Virus record (IMG/VR): IMGVR_UViG_3300031788_000002
Span: 103,482-167,481 of that record
Length of the DNA: 64,000 bases
Source: a virus
Strand: one strand, 5' to 3'
Below, in pieces: positions 49,472 through 56,773 of the stretch. The notes under the pieces were generated by a model. The model ran no database searches and was not told the origin of the DNA. It was given only the letters and a program-made list of their open reading frames with translations. A program made the position numbers and the translations under genes. The first letter of the stretch is position 1; the number at the start of each line of letters is the position of its first letter.

Positions 49472-50172
49472 CAGTTCTCGAGGTACGTTACCGGCGGTTA
49501 CAAACCAAGGACAACGGGGAGTACCCCTACGCCGGCTGCTTTGTTTTTGAGGGTGTAACCGAAGAGTTCCCGGCGCTCTTCTACCGGCAGCTCATCGGGC
49601 GTTTGCACGATCTGCTGAAGGAGCACCCTACCCTTGACCGCCTTCTGTTTCAGCGAACAGAGCGCAGGGGCATCCTTCCCTTTGAGCTCGGCCCCGGTAC
49701 GTTTCAGCTCCTGCGCGAGGACCCCGTTGCGGCGTACCGTGCGATGACCGTGGAGATTGACCGAGGGGCTTCGGTTAGCGCGGCCACGCTGGGTACGGAG
49801 GGAGCTACGTTTGGGCGTTACCTTTACCTGCGCATTCAGCGCGGCGAAGTTTCGGACCCGTTAACGGGGCAACGGCTCAACCTGGCCTATGGGGAGAAGC
49901 AGGGCTGGAAGATCCGCGCGCAGAACAGCGCCTCGGACACGTGGCTTCCTTTGTTCTCCGTGATTGATGATGCGCCCTTGGGCGCTACGGCGATCGAGCG
50001 CATCGCGTACATGCACTGGGCGCTGCTTGACGTCGAGTATCTTCTTAAGCTGGATCATCCAGCGTTTTACTTGCCTTGCCCGTGGAACACGACGGGCCCT
50101 TGGGTTACACGGGAAGAGCTTCAGCAACGTTACGCGCAATGTTACGCGCAAAGTAAGGAAGGTATGTCATGA
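49468..50172 (+). CDS. Hypothetical protein, 234 aa
   Basis: GTG 49468 start. A folded protein with mixed motifs (TVLEVRYRRLQTKDNGEYPY; FRQLIGRL-like helix; FGRYLYLRIQRGEVSDPLTG; YMHWALLDVEYLLKLDHPAF). No signature recognised. It overlaps both neighbouring genes by a few bases and lies in the same operon as the GroES-like gene. Confidence 0.55.
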   Translation: MTVLEVRYRRLQTKDNGEYPYAGCFVFEGVTEEFPALFYRQLIGRLHDLLKEHPTLDRLLFQRTERRGILPFELGPGTFQLLREDPVAAYRAMTVEIDRGASVSAATLGTEGATFGRYLYLRIQRGEVSDPLTGQRLNLAYGEKQGWKIRAQNSASDTWLPLFSVIDDAPLGATAIERIAYMHWALLDVEYLLKLDHPAFYLPCPWNTTGPWVTREELQQRYAQCYAQSKEGMS

Positions 50173-50555
50173 CGACTGGTGTTCGTATTCCGCGTGATCA
50201 GATGAACGACCCGGAGGATCGGGGAACTCCTTTTGCTGCGGGCGCGGGTGTTCCCGCTTTGATGGTTCCTGCCAAGTGGTACGACGAGCAGGGGCGCCCT
50301 CATCAAGAGTACGTTTTCGTGGTGGGAAACGTTGCCTACAGGGATCCTAACGGGGAAGCGTGGGCAGACAGCTTGCAGGTATTTAAGGATCCGGTGGCCA
50401 CGAAGGTTGTGCAGCAGGCCAACGCGCAATTTGAAGCCATGGTGCTGGCCGTTATCCGAAAGTCCAAGCTGCAGATGCCCCTGCCCGCGGGCAGCGACGG
50501 GGTCGAGGTTCTTGCTGATGAAACGGATCGAAGTGTCGTTGCACCCGCTTCATGA
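50169..50555 (+). CDS. Hypothetical protein, 128 aa
   Basis: Short protein with a Pro-rich N-terminus and beta-like residues MVPAKWYDEQGRPHQEYVFV and GNVAYRDPNGEAW, then a helical C-terminus (FEAMVLAVIRKSKLQMPLPA). It overlaps the GroES-like gene by 38 bases. No family recognised. Confidence 0.53.
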   Translation: MTTGVRIPRDQMNDPEDRGTPFAAGAGVPALMVPAKWYDEQGRPHQEYVFVVGNVAYRDPNGEAWADSLQVFKDPVATKVVQQANAQFEAMVLAVIRKSKLQMPLPAGSDGVEVLADETDRSVVAPAS

Positions 50556-50862
50556 TTGGACGCTCGTGCAGATGGACCCGGCGCTGCACGAGGGGGTATC
50601 CCCCGGGGGTTTGCTTCTAGTGCGACCGCCCCTTGTGCGCACGGGGACGGTTGTTGCCGTAGGCGTTGGCCGCCTTTTCGTGGACGAGGTTTTTCGCGCG
50701 ACGGAGGTAAAGGTCGGGGAACGCGTGGCTTTCCTCGCCGCCACGATGGACACCAAGCAAGGACATCAGATGCAGGGTACCCTTGGGGAAGAACGCGCGC
50801 TGATCCGCGAGAGCGACATCCTGTTCGTCATTGAAGAGGGGAACCCCCACCTCGACAAGTAG
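50518..50862 (+). CDS. GroES-like co-chaperonin
   Basis: The 114-residue protein follows the GroES pattern: HPLHDWTLVQMD start, SPGGLLLV corresponding to the SAGGIVL segment, TGTVVAVGVGRLF matching GEVLAVGNGR, EVKVGERVAFLA matching VKVGDIVIF, and ALIRESDILFVIEE matching LIMSESDILAIVE. Phages such as T4 (gp31) encode a GroES substitute that lets host GroEL fold a large capsid protein. A similar need here is plausible. ATG 50518 has GAGG upstream. The match is by eye but extends over nearly the whole length. Confidence 0.82.
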   Translation: MKRIEVSLHPLHDWTLVQMDPALHEGVSPGGLLLVRPPLVRTGTVVAVGVGRLFVDEVFRATEVKVGERVAFLAATMDTKQGHQMQGTLGEERALIRESDILFVIEEGNPHLDK

Positions 50863-50867
50863 GAAGC

Positions 50868-51152
50868 ATGCTGCTGGTAAACCAAACGAGCCCGGGCCAC
50901 TTCGAGCTTAATTACATGTGGTTGCCGACTTGGCTCGGTATGAATGCAGAGCGTAAGCGCCAGGTAGAAGAGCACATCTGCGCCGTCTTCGTTGGGAAGG
51001 AAGCGACCCCCGAAGACCTTCATCGCGAAATCATCGACCACCTCTGTCAACAGTTTCCGCTCATCGATGGGCTTTCTGCCTATCTGCATGCGGTGGAAGG
51101 CATCGTGTTGTGCGCCGAGAAAGAATCGAGGGCGTGTGGACCGCAAGGATGA
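50868..51152 (+). CDS. Hypothetical protein, 94 aa
   Basis: A small protein with helical character (MNAERKRQVEEHICAVFVGK; DLHREIIDHLCQQFPLIDGL). It is 5 bases after the GroES-like gene. The end overlaps the ribbon-helix-helix gene by 17 bases. Possible partner of one or other, by position only. Confidence 0.5.
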   Translation: MLLVNQTSPGHFELNYMWLPTWLGMNAERKRQVEEHICAVFVGKEATPEDLHREIIDHLCQQFPLIDGLSAYLHAVEGIVLCAEKESRACGPQG

Positions 51153-51315
51153 CCGCCTTCACCTGCGCATCAGCGTACAGTTGAAGCGGAGCATTCAAGC
51201 GTACTGCACGAAGTACAACATTGATGTTTCTACCCTAACCACACGCTTTTTTGAACGGGTGGTCGCTAATGAACGAGCGCGTGAACAACGCGAACAAGCC
51301 GCGTCCCGTGAATAA
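51136..51315 (+). CDS. Ribbon-helix-helix DNA-binding protein, 59 aa
   Basis: GTG 51136 start. Residues ~6-45 match a ribbon-helix-helix (Arc/CopG) pattern: strand RLHLRISVQ, helix A LKRSIQAYCTKYN and helix B VSTLTTRFFERVV. These proteins are dimeric transcription regulators or partition-type DNA binders. The C-terminus is Arg/Glu-rich. Family by pattern; target unknown. Confidence 0.6.
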   Translation: MDRKDDRLHLRISVQLKRSIQAYCTKYNIDVSTLTTRFFERVVANERAREQREQAASRE

Positions 51316-51886
51316 GAGCGACGCAGGTGCTTCGCGCACCATCAACATCCCTGAAAATCTGGGGGTGGAGGGATTTATTCACGGGCTGCGGGAAGTGCTT
51401 CGTCTACCTCGCGTTCAACGCGTCGTTATTGAGGTCGGGCACCTAACGTTCTTTCAAACAGTACCAAAAGATGCGGCGGAGATTACGCCGAACGTCAACG
51501 TGTCGTTTGATCACCTGCGCCCTTACAACATCATCCGAAACGCGCCAACGCGGGAGCTTCAGTACCCCTTGACCCTGGGGGCGTCGGCGGTGCTGACCGC
51601 GATGTTGGATGTGACGTGCTTGAGCGGCTACACCCCGATTGCCTTCGTTGTTTCAGTTAACACGACACTGTGGAATTGGTTGTATTTCCGCGATGACCTC
51701 GAGGTAAAGAGCCGCGATACCTTGCTTGGTTACCCCGTGTTAACCGATACGCAGATACCGGAGACCGCACTTGTTCTTTGCGTCGGCGTTGACGGTACGA
51801 CGGCGCTCTTGGACACGCGCTTGTCCCTGAAAGCAGAGATGCTGAACGCACCCAGCGTCGGCAGAGAAGAGGTGGATGTTCTATGA
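51269..51886 (+). CDS. Hypothetical protein, 205 aa
   Basis: ATG 51269 gives MNERVNNANKPRPV. The folded part begins SRTINIPENLGVEGFIHGLR and includes RVQRVVIEVGHLTFF, TLGASAVLTAMLDVTCL and FVVSVNTTLWNWLYF. No signature recognised. It overlaps the RHH gene by 47 bases and the next gene by 4. Confidence 0.55.
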   Translation: MNERVNNANKPRPVNKSDAGASRTINIPENLGVEGFIHGLREVLRLPRVQRVVIEVGHLTFFQTVPKDAAEITPNVNVSFDHLRPYNIIRNAPTRELQYPLTLGASAVLTAMLDVTCLSGYTPIAFVVSVNTTLWNWLYFRDDLEVKSRDTLLGYPVLTDTQIPETALVLCVGVDGTTALLDTRLSLKAEMLNAPSVGREEVDVL

Positions 51887-52374
51887 GACCCTTGGCGCTG
51901 GCCGCAATTCAAGCGGGCTTGATCGATGACGATACCCTGGCGCAGTTCCAGCGATGGGGCTTCGTCCCCCGCACGTTGGACAAGCGCGTTCAGGAAGACC
52001 CTGACCTCATCGTGGAGCGCATTCAGTTTGCGCTCGAGGCTGAAGAACAAGTTCGCATGCAGAGCACGGATCTCGATCTGCTCAAGTTTTACCTGGACCC
52101 GAAGAACCAGATACAGGGGCAGATGGTCATCGCTACGGAAGATGCCAAGGCGACCAAGGCCGTGACCTTTGCAAAGCGCGAGCGCAGCGCGGTCGTTCAG
52201 TACATCATCCCCTGGATCTCCGAGAGCGTTGTGGATATCGTGACCAATGGCAAGACGTACCTACGCTATGTCCTGGAGAACCGGCACGTGAAAGTGTATT
52301 TCGACCATGTTGAGGAGCTTTACTTCGGCGATGTCAAAGCGTTCATGGTCGGTACGGGTATGGAATCATGGTAG
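51883..52374 (+). CDS. Hypothetical protein, 163 aa
   Basis: A soluble, helical protein (MRPLALAAIQAGLIDDDTLA; LIVERIQFALEAEEQVRM) with a beta-rich C-terminus (LRYVLENRHVKVYFDHVEEL). It overlaps the preceding and following genes by 4 and 7 bases. No family recognised. Confidence 0.55.
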   Translation: MRPLALAAIQAGLIDDDTLAQFQRWGFVPRTLDKRVQEDPDLIVERIQFALEAEEQVRMQSTDLDLLKFYLDPKNQIQGQMVIATEDAKATKAVTFAKRERSAVVQYIIPWISESVVDIVTNGKTYLRYVLENRHVKVYFDHVEELYFGDVKAFMVGTGMESW

Positions 52375-52835
52375 CCGTTGACACCATGCTTCAAGTGCTC
52401 CACGCAAAGTACGGCTTTGAACCGGCGGAGAAAGGGGTCACAACGCTTGCTGAGGGAAAGCAGCAGCTGCGCCTCTTCGCTCGAGTTCAGCGCGTTGCTA
52501 ATTGGCTTCTCTTCATCGATAAGCTTCTCGGCGAAGAGCTCAGCCATTCTTGGCGTTTGCTCCTCGCGCAGAAGTACATCAAACGCGTCCCGCGCAAGGA
52601 CGCCCAGATGGTCAAGGGCTGGCTCTTTATTCTCTCAGCGCAGGACTTAGAGGCAGCGTGTGTGGAGATTGCGGCCATTGCGAAGGCGGCGCCCACTCCG
52701 CGGGCAAGCGTGGATGAAATGCCCTTGCCTGGGGGTGGGTTGCACCGCAATCTCAGTTCAACGCGTGGTAAGGGCGCTCGTCCAACGGTCAGTAGTGGGG
52801 GCCAACCCTCCTTTGAGTTTTTCGGGCGTAGGTAA
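52368..52835 (+). CDS. Hypothetical protein, 155 aa
   Basis: Residues 1-105 are helical (TTLAEGKQQLRLFARVQRVA; LLAQKYIKRVPRKDAQMVKG), the remainder Ala/Pro/Gly-rich ending SFEFFGRR. It overlaps the preceding gene by 7 bases. No signature recognised. Confidence 0.53.
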   Translation: MVAVDTMLQVLHAKYGFEPAEKGVTTLAEGKQQLRLFARVQRVANWLLFIDKLLGEELSHSWRLLLAQKYIKRVPRKDAQMVKGWLFILSAQDLEAACVEIAAIAKAAPTPRASVDEMPLPGGGLHRNLSSTRGKGARPTVSSGGQPSFEFFGRR

Positions 52836-52840
52836 AGCGC

Positions 52841-53524
52841 ATGTCCATCAATGAAACCGCATTCGACGCACGGGCTTTTCGTCAAGTCGCTGGCGACTTG
52901 TACGCATCAGCCGCTGTAACCGAGGCCGAGGTCGAAGCGGCGCGCCAGAACATGCTGACGCTTAAGAAGGCCGCCGCGGAAAAGAGGGTGGCCCTCTATA
53001 AGATTGAGGTGCAGTTCGGCCGTAATCATCACGTCAACGGTGAGTCCACCTACGGCATGCTGACCTTGTGGGAAAGCGGTACGAAGCTTCACGGCGGGGG
53101 CGACGCCATGCTTTATGTGTGTCCGGGGAAGTACATGAAGCGCAACGACTGCGAACATGTCATCCCCGACGCCGTCAATGGCCGTTCCGTTGTTGTTTGC
53201 CCGAGCTGTTTGACTGCCTGGAGTAATCAACAGCTTATTGGGCAGCACGCCTACCGCTTTTCAATTCAAACGTGGGCCGAGGTCATTCAAACGTGGTTTC
53301 TGCGCTTGGATATGAACGCCGACCTTCGCATAAAGTACTTTTACGATGATATTCGTGCCGCCTCAGCGGCAGAGCAAGAAAAGGAACTGCGGGGCGAGCT
53401 ACTTGAAAAGGCGCGTGCAGCGCCTCGCCGTATCTCGCGCGTGTACTTGCTCAATGATCTCATCAAAGATGTCAATGCGGGCGCAAGCATGTACACTAGG
53501 ATCCTCGCCTTTTTGAGGACGTAG
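52841..53524 (+). CDS. Cysteine-containing hypothetical protein, 227 aa
   Basis: The N-terminal 50 residues are a charged helix. A central region has CPGKY near residue 89, CEH near 99 and CPSC near 115-118, a possible zinc site. The C-terminal ~90 residues are helical (FLRLDMNADLRIKYFYDD). It begins 5 bases after the previous stop and ends 4 bases before the next ATG. No family recognised. Confidence 0.55.
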   Translation: MSINETAFDARAFRQVAGDLYASAAVTEAEVEAARQNMLTLKKAAAEKRVALYKIEVQFGRNHHVNGESTYGMLTLWESGTKLHGGGDAMLYVCPGKYMKRNDCEHVIPDAVNGRSVVVCPSCLTAWSNQQLIGQHAYRFSIQTWAEVIQTWFLRLDMNADLRIKYFYDDIRAASAAEQEKELRGELLEKARAAPRRISRVYLLNDLIKDVNAGASMYTRILAFLRT

Positions 53525-53528
53525 CCCT

Positions 53529-53891
53529 ATGTTTACGCTGGAGCCCGAGAAAGAACCCGACGAGTACGTACGCAAGATGCACTTGCTGGCTGTCAGCGAG
53601 CACATGATCACGTATTTGAGCGAGAACTACGATTCGGGTACCGACGCTCCGCCGGCCAAAGTTATCGAAACACATGCGCTTCCTGTCGCGCAAAGTGTTG
53701 TACCCGGTGGAATCATTGCGGAGTTCATCGCGAATCTTTCCCGTTACAGCGACGAGCTTCGGGGGGATATTCGGCTGTACCACCGCACTAAGGAAAATGC
53801 TCATGTCCTGGGAACCCCCGCCCCAATCCCCGCTGCTGCTCAATCGAAAGCAGCGAAGAGCCCGCGCCGCGCAAGAACGGCGAAAAAATAA
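53529..53891 (+). CDS. Hypothetical protein, 120 aa
   Basis: Helical protein (PDEYVRKMHLLAVSEHMITY; VPGGIIAEFIANLSRYSDEL) with a basic Ala/Lys-rich tail (AAKSPRRARTAKK), suggestive of nucleic-acid contact. The 19-base gap after it contains the ribosome site of the next gene. No signature recognised. Confidence 0.53.
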   Translation: MFTLEPEKEPDEYVRKMHLLAVSEHMITYLSENYDSGTDAPPAKVIETHALPVAQSVVPGGIIAEFIANLSRYSDELRGDIRLYHRTKENAHVLGTPAPIPAAAQSKAAKSPRRARTAKK

Positions 53892-53910
53892 ACCACCCAT
53901 CGGAGAACGA

Positions 53911-54318
53911 ATGCCTGACAGCGCTGATCTACCGCAACGTGTGCGCCAACTGGACTTGGTTGTTGATTCCATGCGCACCGCTTTCAACCGTAACCATCGC
54001 GCCTACAGTGAGGCGCTGAGCGCCGTGGACGGTCACCTCGCTGTACTGCGCGCTGTCATCAATGACTTGGTGCGCAACGAAGTCACCGTCATCAAGGAGG
54101 GTGAGAGCACGGGGAGCGTTGACTGGGACACCTACTACGGGTGGTACAACGATTTCATCAAGAGGCAGGCTGCAGCGGATGCCGCCGCGAAAGAGGGCGC
54201 GGCACCCGTCGTAGAATCCCTGCCCACGAGTGAAGAGCTTTTTGGAGGAGACCATGGCAGTCGGGATCGATCGGTATCTGAAGGCATCGCGGACGCGGGC
54301 GTCGAAGCCCGCCCGTAA
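53911..54318 (+). CDS. Hypothetical protein, 135 aa
   Basis: ATG 53911 with GGAG upstream. Helical N-terminus (LPQRVRQLDLVVDSMRTAFN) and a middle containing SALS-type helices, then VDWDTYYGWYNDFIKRQAAA and a Glu/Gly-rich end. Its last 65 bases overlap the next gene. No signature recognised. Confidence 0.53.
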   Translation: MPDSADLPQRVRQLDLVVDSMRTAFNRNHRAYSEALSAVDGHLAVLRAVINDLVRNEVTVIKEGESTGSVDWDTYYGWYNDFIKRQAAADAAAKEGAAPVVESLPTSEELFGGDHGSRDRSVSEGIADAGVEARP

Positions 54319-54484
54319 CTTGCAAGACGGCTCGGTGGTGTTGGCGACCACGACGGTGCATGGCCCGCGGCAGATGCGCTGCATGCACTGCCATGGGATG
54401 GCGGGGCCCGCGCGTAACGGCGCCGGTCAAGAGGTTCTGCGTTGCTCGGGCTGTGGCACCGAATCAGTGCTGAGGCCCCTGTGA
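54254..54484 (+). CDS. Zinc-ribbon protein, 76 aa
   Basis: CMHC and CSGC form a CxxC-CxxC zinc ribbon in the C-terminal half. The N-terminus is basic (MAVGIDRYLKASRTRASKPA). GGAGG precedes ATG 54254. The stop overlaps the next GTG (GTGA). Function unknown. Confidence 0.58.
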   Translation: MAVGIDRYLKASRTRASKPARNLQDGSVVLATTTVHGPRQMRCMHCHGMAGPARNGAGQEVLRCSGCGTESVLRPL

Positions 54485-54735
54485 CGCTTTTGTTGGAGTC
54501 CGACGCGTCTTCCCCCGCCGAAGCGGAGCGGCAAGTGGACGCGGCCCTTGATGAATTCGATGGCTACTTCCGCACCATCCAGACCGACGCCTACGAGGGG
54601 GCTGCCCTTGGCCTTAGTCCACCCGAGCGCGCCATCATCAAGACCTTCTGCGCGTACTTTCTTGGGTTGGGCCCCCGTAATCCCCGTGCTGCGTCCAAGG
54701 AAGGAGCCGCCCATGCCGCGCCGCATCGCCGCTGA
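54481..54735 (+). CDS. Hypothetical protein, 84 aa
   Basis: GTG 54481 start. Acidic helical N-terminus (DASSPAEAERQVDAALDEFD), then AYEGAALGLSPPERAIIKTF and a basic C-terminus. It overlaps the next gene by 23 bases. No family recognised. Confidence 0.5.
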   Translation: MTLLLESDASSPAEAERQVDAALDEFDGYFRTIQTDAYEGAALGLSPPERAIIKTFCAYFLGLGPRNPRAASKEGAAHAAPHRR

Positions 54736-55147
54736 GATGACCTGCGACCGCTGTGGGCGTATTTGGTACGCCGACTTCAGCGTGGAAAAGCAGGACGTGA
54801 CTTGCGCGTCCCTCGAGCTCTCCATTCGGGAAGCGAACGGGGAGGAGCGCAAGGTGTGCTTCGAGGCCCTTTGCGATGTGTGCGCCGCGTCGGTCGCGGG
54901 GTACTTGACGGCCATCACGCGCAAGATGAAGAAGGCCAGCCCGCAGCGCAAACCGAAGGCTAAAAAGGAGGGAGCGGTCGCGACCCCCTCCCCTTTTGGT
55001 ACCCTTCCAGCGTCTACGCCGTCGCCCCTGGGGTCACCTGGGGGGCATACCGTCGCGGCGCCGGCAGTACCTGCCGCTCCAATTCCCACCCGTTCCACCG
55101 GAACACCGCCTCGAGCCACGGCGCGCCCAGGGCACGCCGCACCTTAA
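54713..55147 (+). CDS. Cysteine-containing protein with Pro-rich tail, 144 aa
   Basis: CDRC (~11-14) and, near residues 44-52, CFEALCDVC form a possible zinc-binding unit in the first 60 residues. The rest is Pro/Ala/Thr-rich and disordered. The final 134 bases overlap, tail to tail, the minus-strand gene at 55014. It is the last forward gene before the minus-strand operon. Confidence 0.5.
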   Translation: MPRRIAAEMTCDRCGRIWYADFSVEKQDVTCASLELSIREANGEERKVCFEALCDVCAASVAGYLTAITRKMKKASPQRKPKAKKEGAVATPSPFGTLPASTPSPLGSPGGHTVAAPAVPAAPIPTRSTGTPPRATARPGHAAP

Positions 55148-55682
55148 ACGACGCTCCACGCATCAAGCGCACCAAGTGCTCCACGCCCCCTTCGCGCGCC
55201 GCGGAGTACAGCACGCTCACACCCGTGGCTTGTTCGAAAGGCCCGTAGGTCACGCGAACGCGCCCTCCCTCGAGGGTTTTGACGGGGTCGCCGAGCAGCG
55301 TGTGCTCGTCTGGGATAGCGAGGTGAACCAACGCTTGTCCCCCGGAAGGGTGGGGCTTGCCCGCGTGACAGAGGGAGGAATGATCCCCCTCTTCATACAG
55401 AGAGAGGTGGTCGACGCGCCAGCCAAAGAAGGTTTGGCCCAGCGCGACCAGGGCCACTTCCTTAGAGACGCCGGTAAAAGACTTTTGCGGCAGCCCTTTG
55501 GCGGCTGCGCGCAGGTCTTCATCCAGGCGTCCAATGTACGTAGCGAGGGCGCGATGCACTGGAATGAAGATTTCTTCGGACCCTTCGGACCCCATGTGCA
55601 GGTGCCAAACGGCTTGTTCTTTTTCGGGGGGCGCAATGAGCAGCCCCGTCGTGACCGTATTGTTGATCGTATAGTTGCGCAT
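55014..55682 (-). CDS. Hypothetical protein, 222 aa
   Basis: Well-formed protein (TVTTGLLIAPPEKEQAVWHL; AIPDEHTLLGDPVKTLEGG; RVRVTYGPFEQATGVSV) with no motif recognised. ATG 55682 has AGGAG upstream at good spacing. It is the last gene of the minus-strand operon starting near 56.7 kb and overlaps the forward gene before it by 134 bases. Confidence 0.6.
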   Translation of the reverse strand: MRNYTINNTVTTGLLIAPPEKEQAVWHLHMGSEGSEEIFIPVHRALATYIGRLDEDLRAAAKGLPQKSFTGVSKEVALVALGQTFFGWRVDHLSLYEEGDHSSLCHAGKPHPSGGQALVHLAIPDEHTLLGDPVKTLEGGRVRVTYGPFEQATGVSVLYSAAREGGVEHLVRLMRGASFKVRRALGAPWLEAVFRWNGWELERQVLPAPRRYAPQVTPGATA

Positions 55683-55704
55683 CAAGCTCTCCTCTCGAGA
55701 AGTT

Positions 55705-55721
55705 CAGTACCCCCAGTACTG
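55705..55721. promoter_or_regulatory. Short stem-loop or palindrome upstream of the 222-aa gene
   Basis: CAGTAC (55705-55710) pairs with GTACTG (55716-55721) around CCCCA, 23 bases before the minus-strand ATG in a 68-base gap (55683-55750). It could be an operator or an RNA element. No T-run follows. Confidence 0.35.
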
Positions 55722-55750
55722 TTATTCCCGATTAAGAGGAGAACTTCGTG

Positions 55751-55999
55751 TTAGGCGTCGCCGTAGGGTTCGGACGACTGAATAGCGGCTTCAAGCGCAC
55801 TCAGCGTGAACGACTTGGCGAGCTCTGCCGCTTTGCCTGTCACCCGCGTGCCACGAAGAATACCCAGCGCTAGGCGTGCCGCTTCAACATTGTGCAGTTC
55901 CAGACCGCATAGATTTTCGGATGCGCCGGCTTCACCGGTTTGTGCCAGGGTGGCCCGACACAGCTCGAGGCTGACCTCGGCGTTGTGCAAGTGATTCAT
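55751..55999 (-). CDS. Hypothetical protein, 82 aa
   Basis: MNHLHNAEVSLELCRATLAQ start, then helical Ala/Leu residues (VEAARLALGILRGTRVTG; FTLSALEAAIQSSEPYGDA). I choose ATG 55999 because GGAGG lies five bases before it and a sigma70-like -10 region lies just upstream. No family recognised. Confidence 0.55.
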   Translation of the reverse strand: MNHLHNAEVSLELCRATLAQTGEAGASENLCGLELHNVEAARLALGILRGTRVTGKAAELAKSFTLSALEAAIQSSEPYGDA

Positions 56000-56018
56000 G
56001 AGGGCCTCCATTGCGCGT

Positions 56019-56046
56019 ATAATGCGTCGCTTTAGCTTGATAGCAA
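56019..56046 (-). promoter_or_regulatory. Sigma70-like minus-strand promoter
   Basis: Read on the minus strand: TTGCTA (56046-56041), 16 bases, CATTAT (56024-56019). The predicted start near 56012 gives a short leader that contains GGAGG before ATG 55999. The rest of the gap to 56118 shows no gene. Confidence 0.5.
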
Positions 56047-56118
56047 GAATAAAGTGCACTTACACGTGCAGATGTAGTGCGTTTCCTTCATTGAACCGAG
56101 GGCTACTTGTTGAAGAAT

Positions 56119-56141
56119 AGCCCCGGGCGTACGCCCGGGCC
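56119..56141 (-). terminator. Stem-loop 3' of the 151-aa minus-strand gene
   Basis: CCCGGGCG-TA-CGCCCGGG (56122-56139) is a perfect palindrome 20 bases after the minus-strand stop. The minus-strand RNA continues GGGGCTATTCTT, a weak T-rich end, so termination efficiency is uncertain. Confidence 0.5.
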
Positions 56142-56160
56142 TTTCCCAACAAGCGAGCCA

Positions 56161-56616
56161 TCACGTGGCAGACGCGTCGTTCGCTGTGTCATCACCGCTG
56201 ACCCAACCGCCGACCAGGCAGCCGATGGAGTACAGCCCGTAGAGAACGCCGCCGGCCACCGCGATGCTGGCAGCGCCTTTACCCACGTCAACCGCGTGAT
56301 CCCGCAAGGACTTCGGGCCGGGGGCTTCCAAGGCCACCGTAACCTTGACCCGCTCTGCCAAGATTTGGCCGAGGGTGAACGTCTCTTCCGCCGCGTGTTG
56401 CTGTGTCGAAATCGGGATGTTCAGGCTGGGGGCCTCGACGCGGGTGGGTTGAGTCGAGCGCTGCGAAACCACGGTGTTGTTCGTGTCCATGTTGTTGTTT
56501 CCTTGATCAGAGGTTGTTGTAGATGCGTTCCTCTGCTCATTGTTGTTATGCCTGCTATCCGCGAGCTTTTGCAGCGCTTCGGGCAACAGAACACCGAAGC
56601 ACAGATCACTGTTCAT
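56161..56616 (-). CDS. Hypothetical protein with one membrane helix, 151 aa
   Basis: Asn/Ser/Thr-rich N-terminus, then a soluble middle (FTLGQILAERVKVTVALEAP) and one hydrophobic helix near the C-terminus (IAVAGGVLYGLYSIGCLVG, ~121-139) with an acidic end. ATG 56616 overlaps the stop of the 27-residue peptide (ATGA). ATG 56490 with AAGGA upstream is an alternative start giving 109 residues. Function unknown. Confidence 0.55.
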   Translation of the reverse strand: MNSDLCFGVLLPEALQKLADSRHNNNEQRNASTTTSDQGNNNMDTNNTVVSQRSTQPTRVEAPSLNIPISTQQHAAEETFTLGQILAERVKVTVALEAPGPKSLRDHAVDVGKGAASIAVAGGVLYGLYSIGCLVGGWVSGDDTANDASAT

Positions 56617-56696
56617 TTCTTTCCCTTCTTGATGGCTTTAGCGATGATGAGCGCCAGGCCCAACGTTTTCGAGATGATCGACATGGCTGAAAGCAT
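56613..56696 (-). CDS. 27-residue hydrophobic, Lys-tailed peptide
   Basis: The frame begins at ATG 56696 behind GGAGAG, reads MLSAMSIISKTLGLALIIAK and ends AIKKGKK. A hydrophobic helix with a cationic tail is typical of small membrane peptides. A -10-like TATAAC (plus-strand 56713-56718) lies just upstream, but no clear -35. It overlaps the next gene as ATGA. Function unknown. The 77-base gap (56697-56773) to the divergent tape-measure gene holds only this element. Confidence 0.42.
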   Translation of the reverse strand: MLSAMSIISKTLGLALIIAKAIKKGKK

Positions 56697-56773
56697 AGGT
56701 CTCTCCAGTATTGTTATACCTTGTAGATCCGCAGGTTTTCTCGTGAGCTCCCGTGGTAAAGTGTTGACAACCC

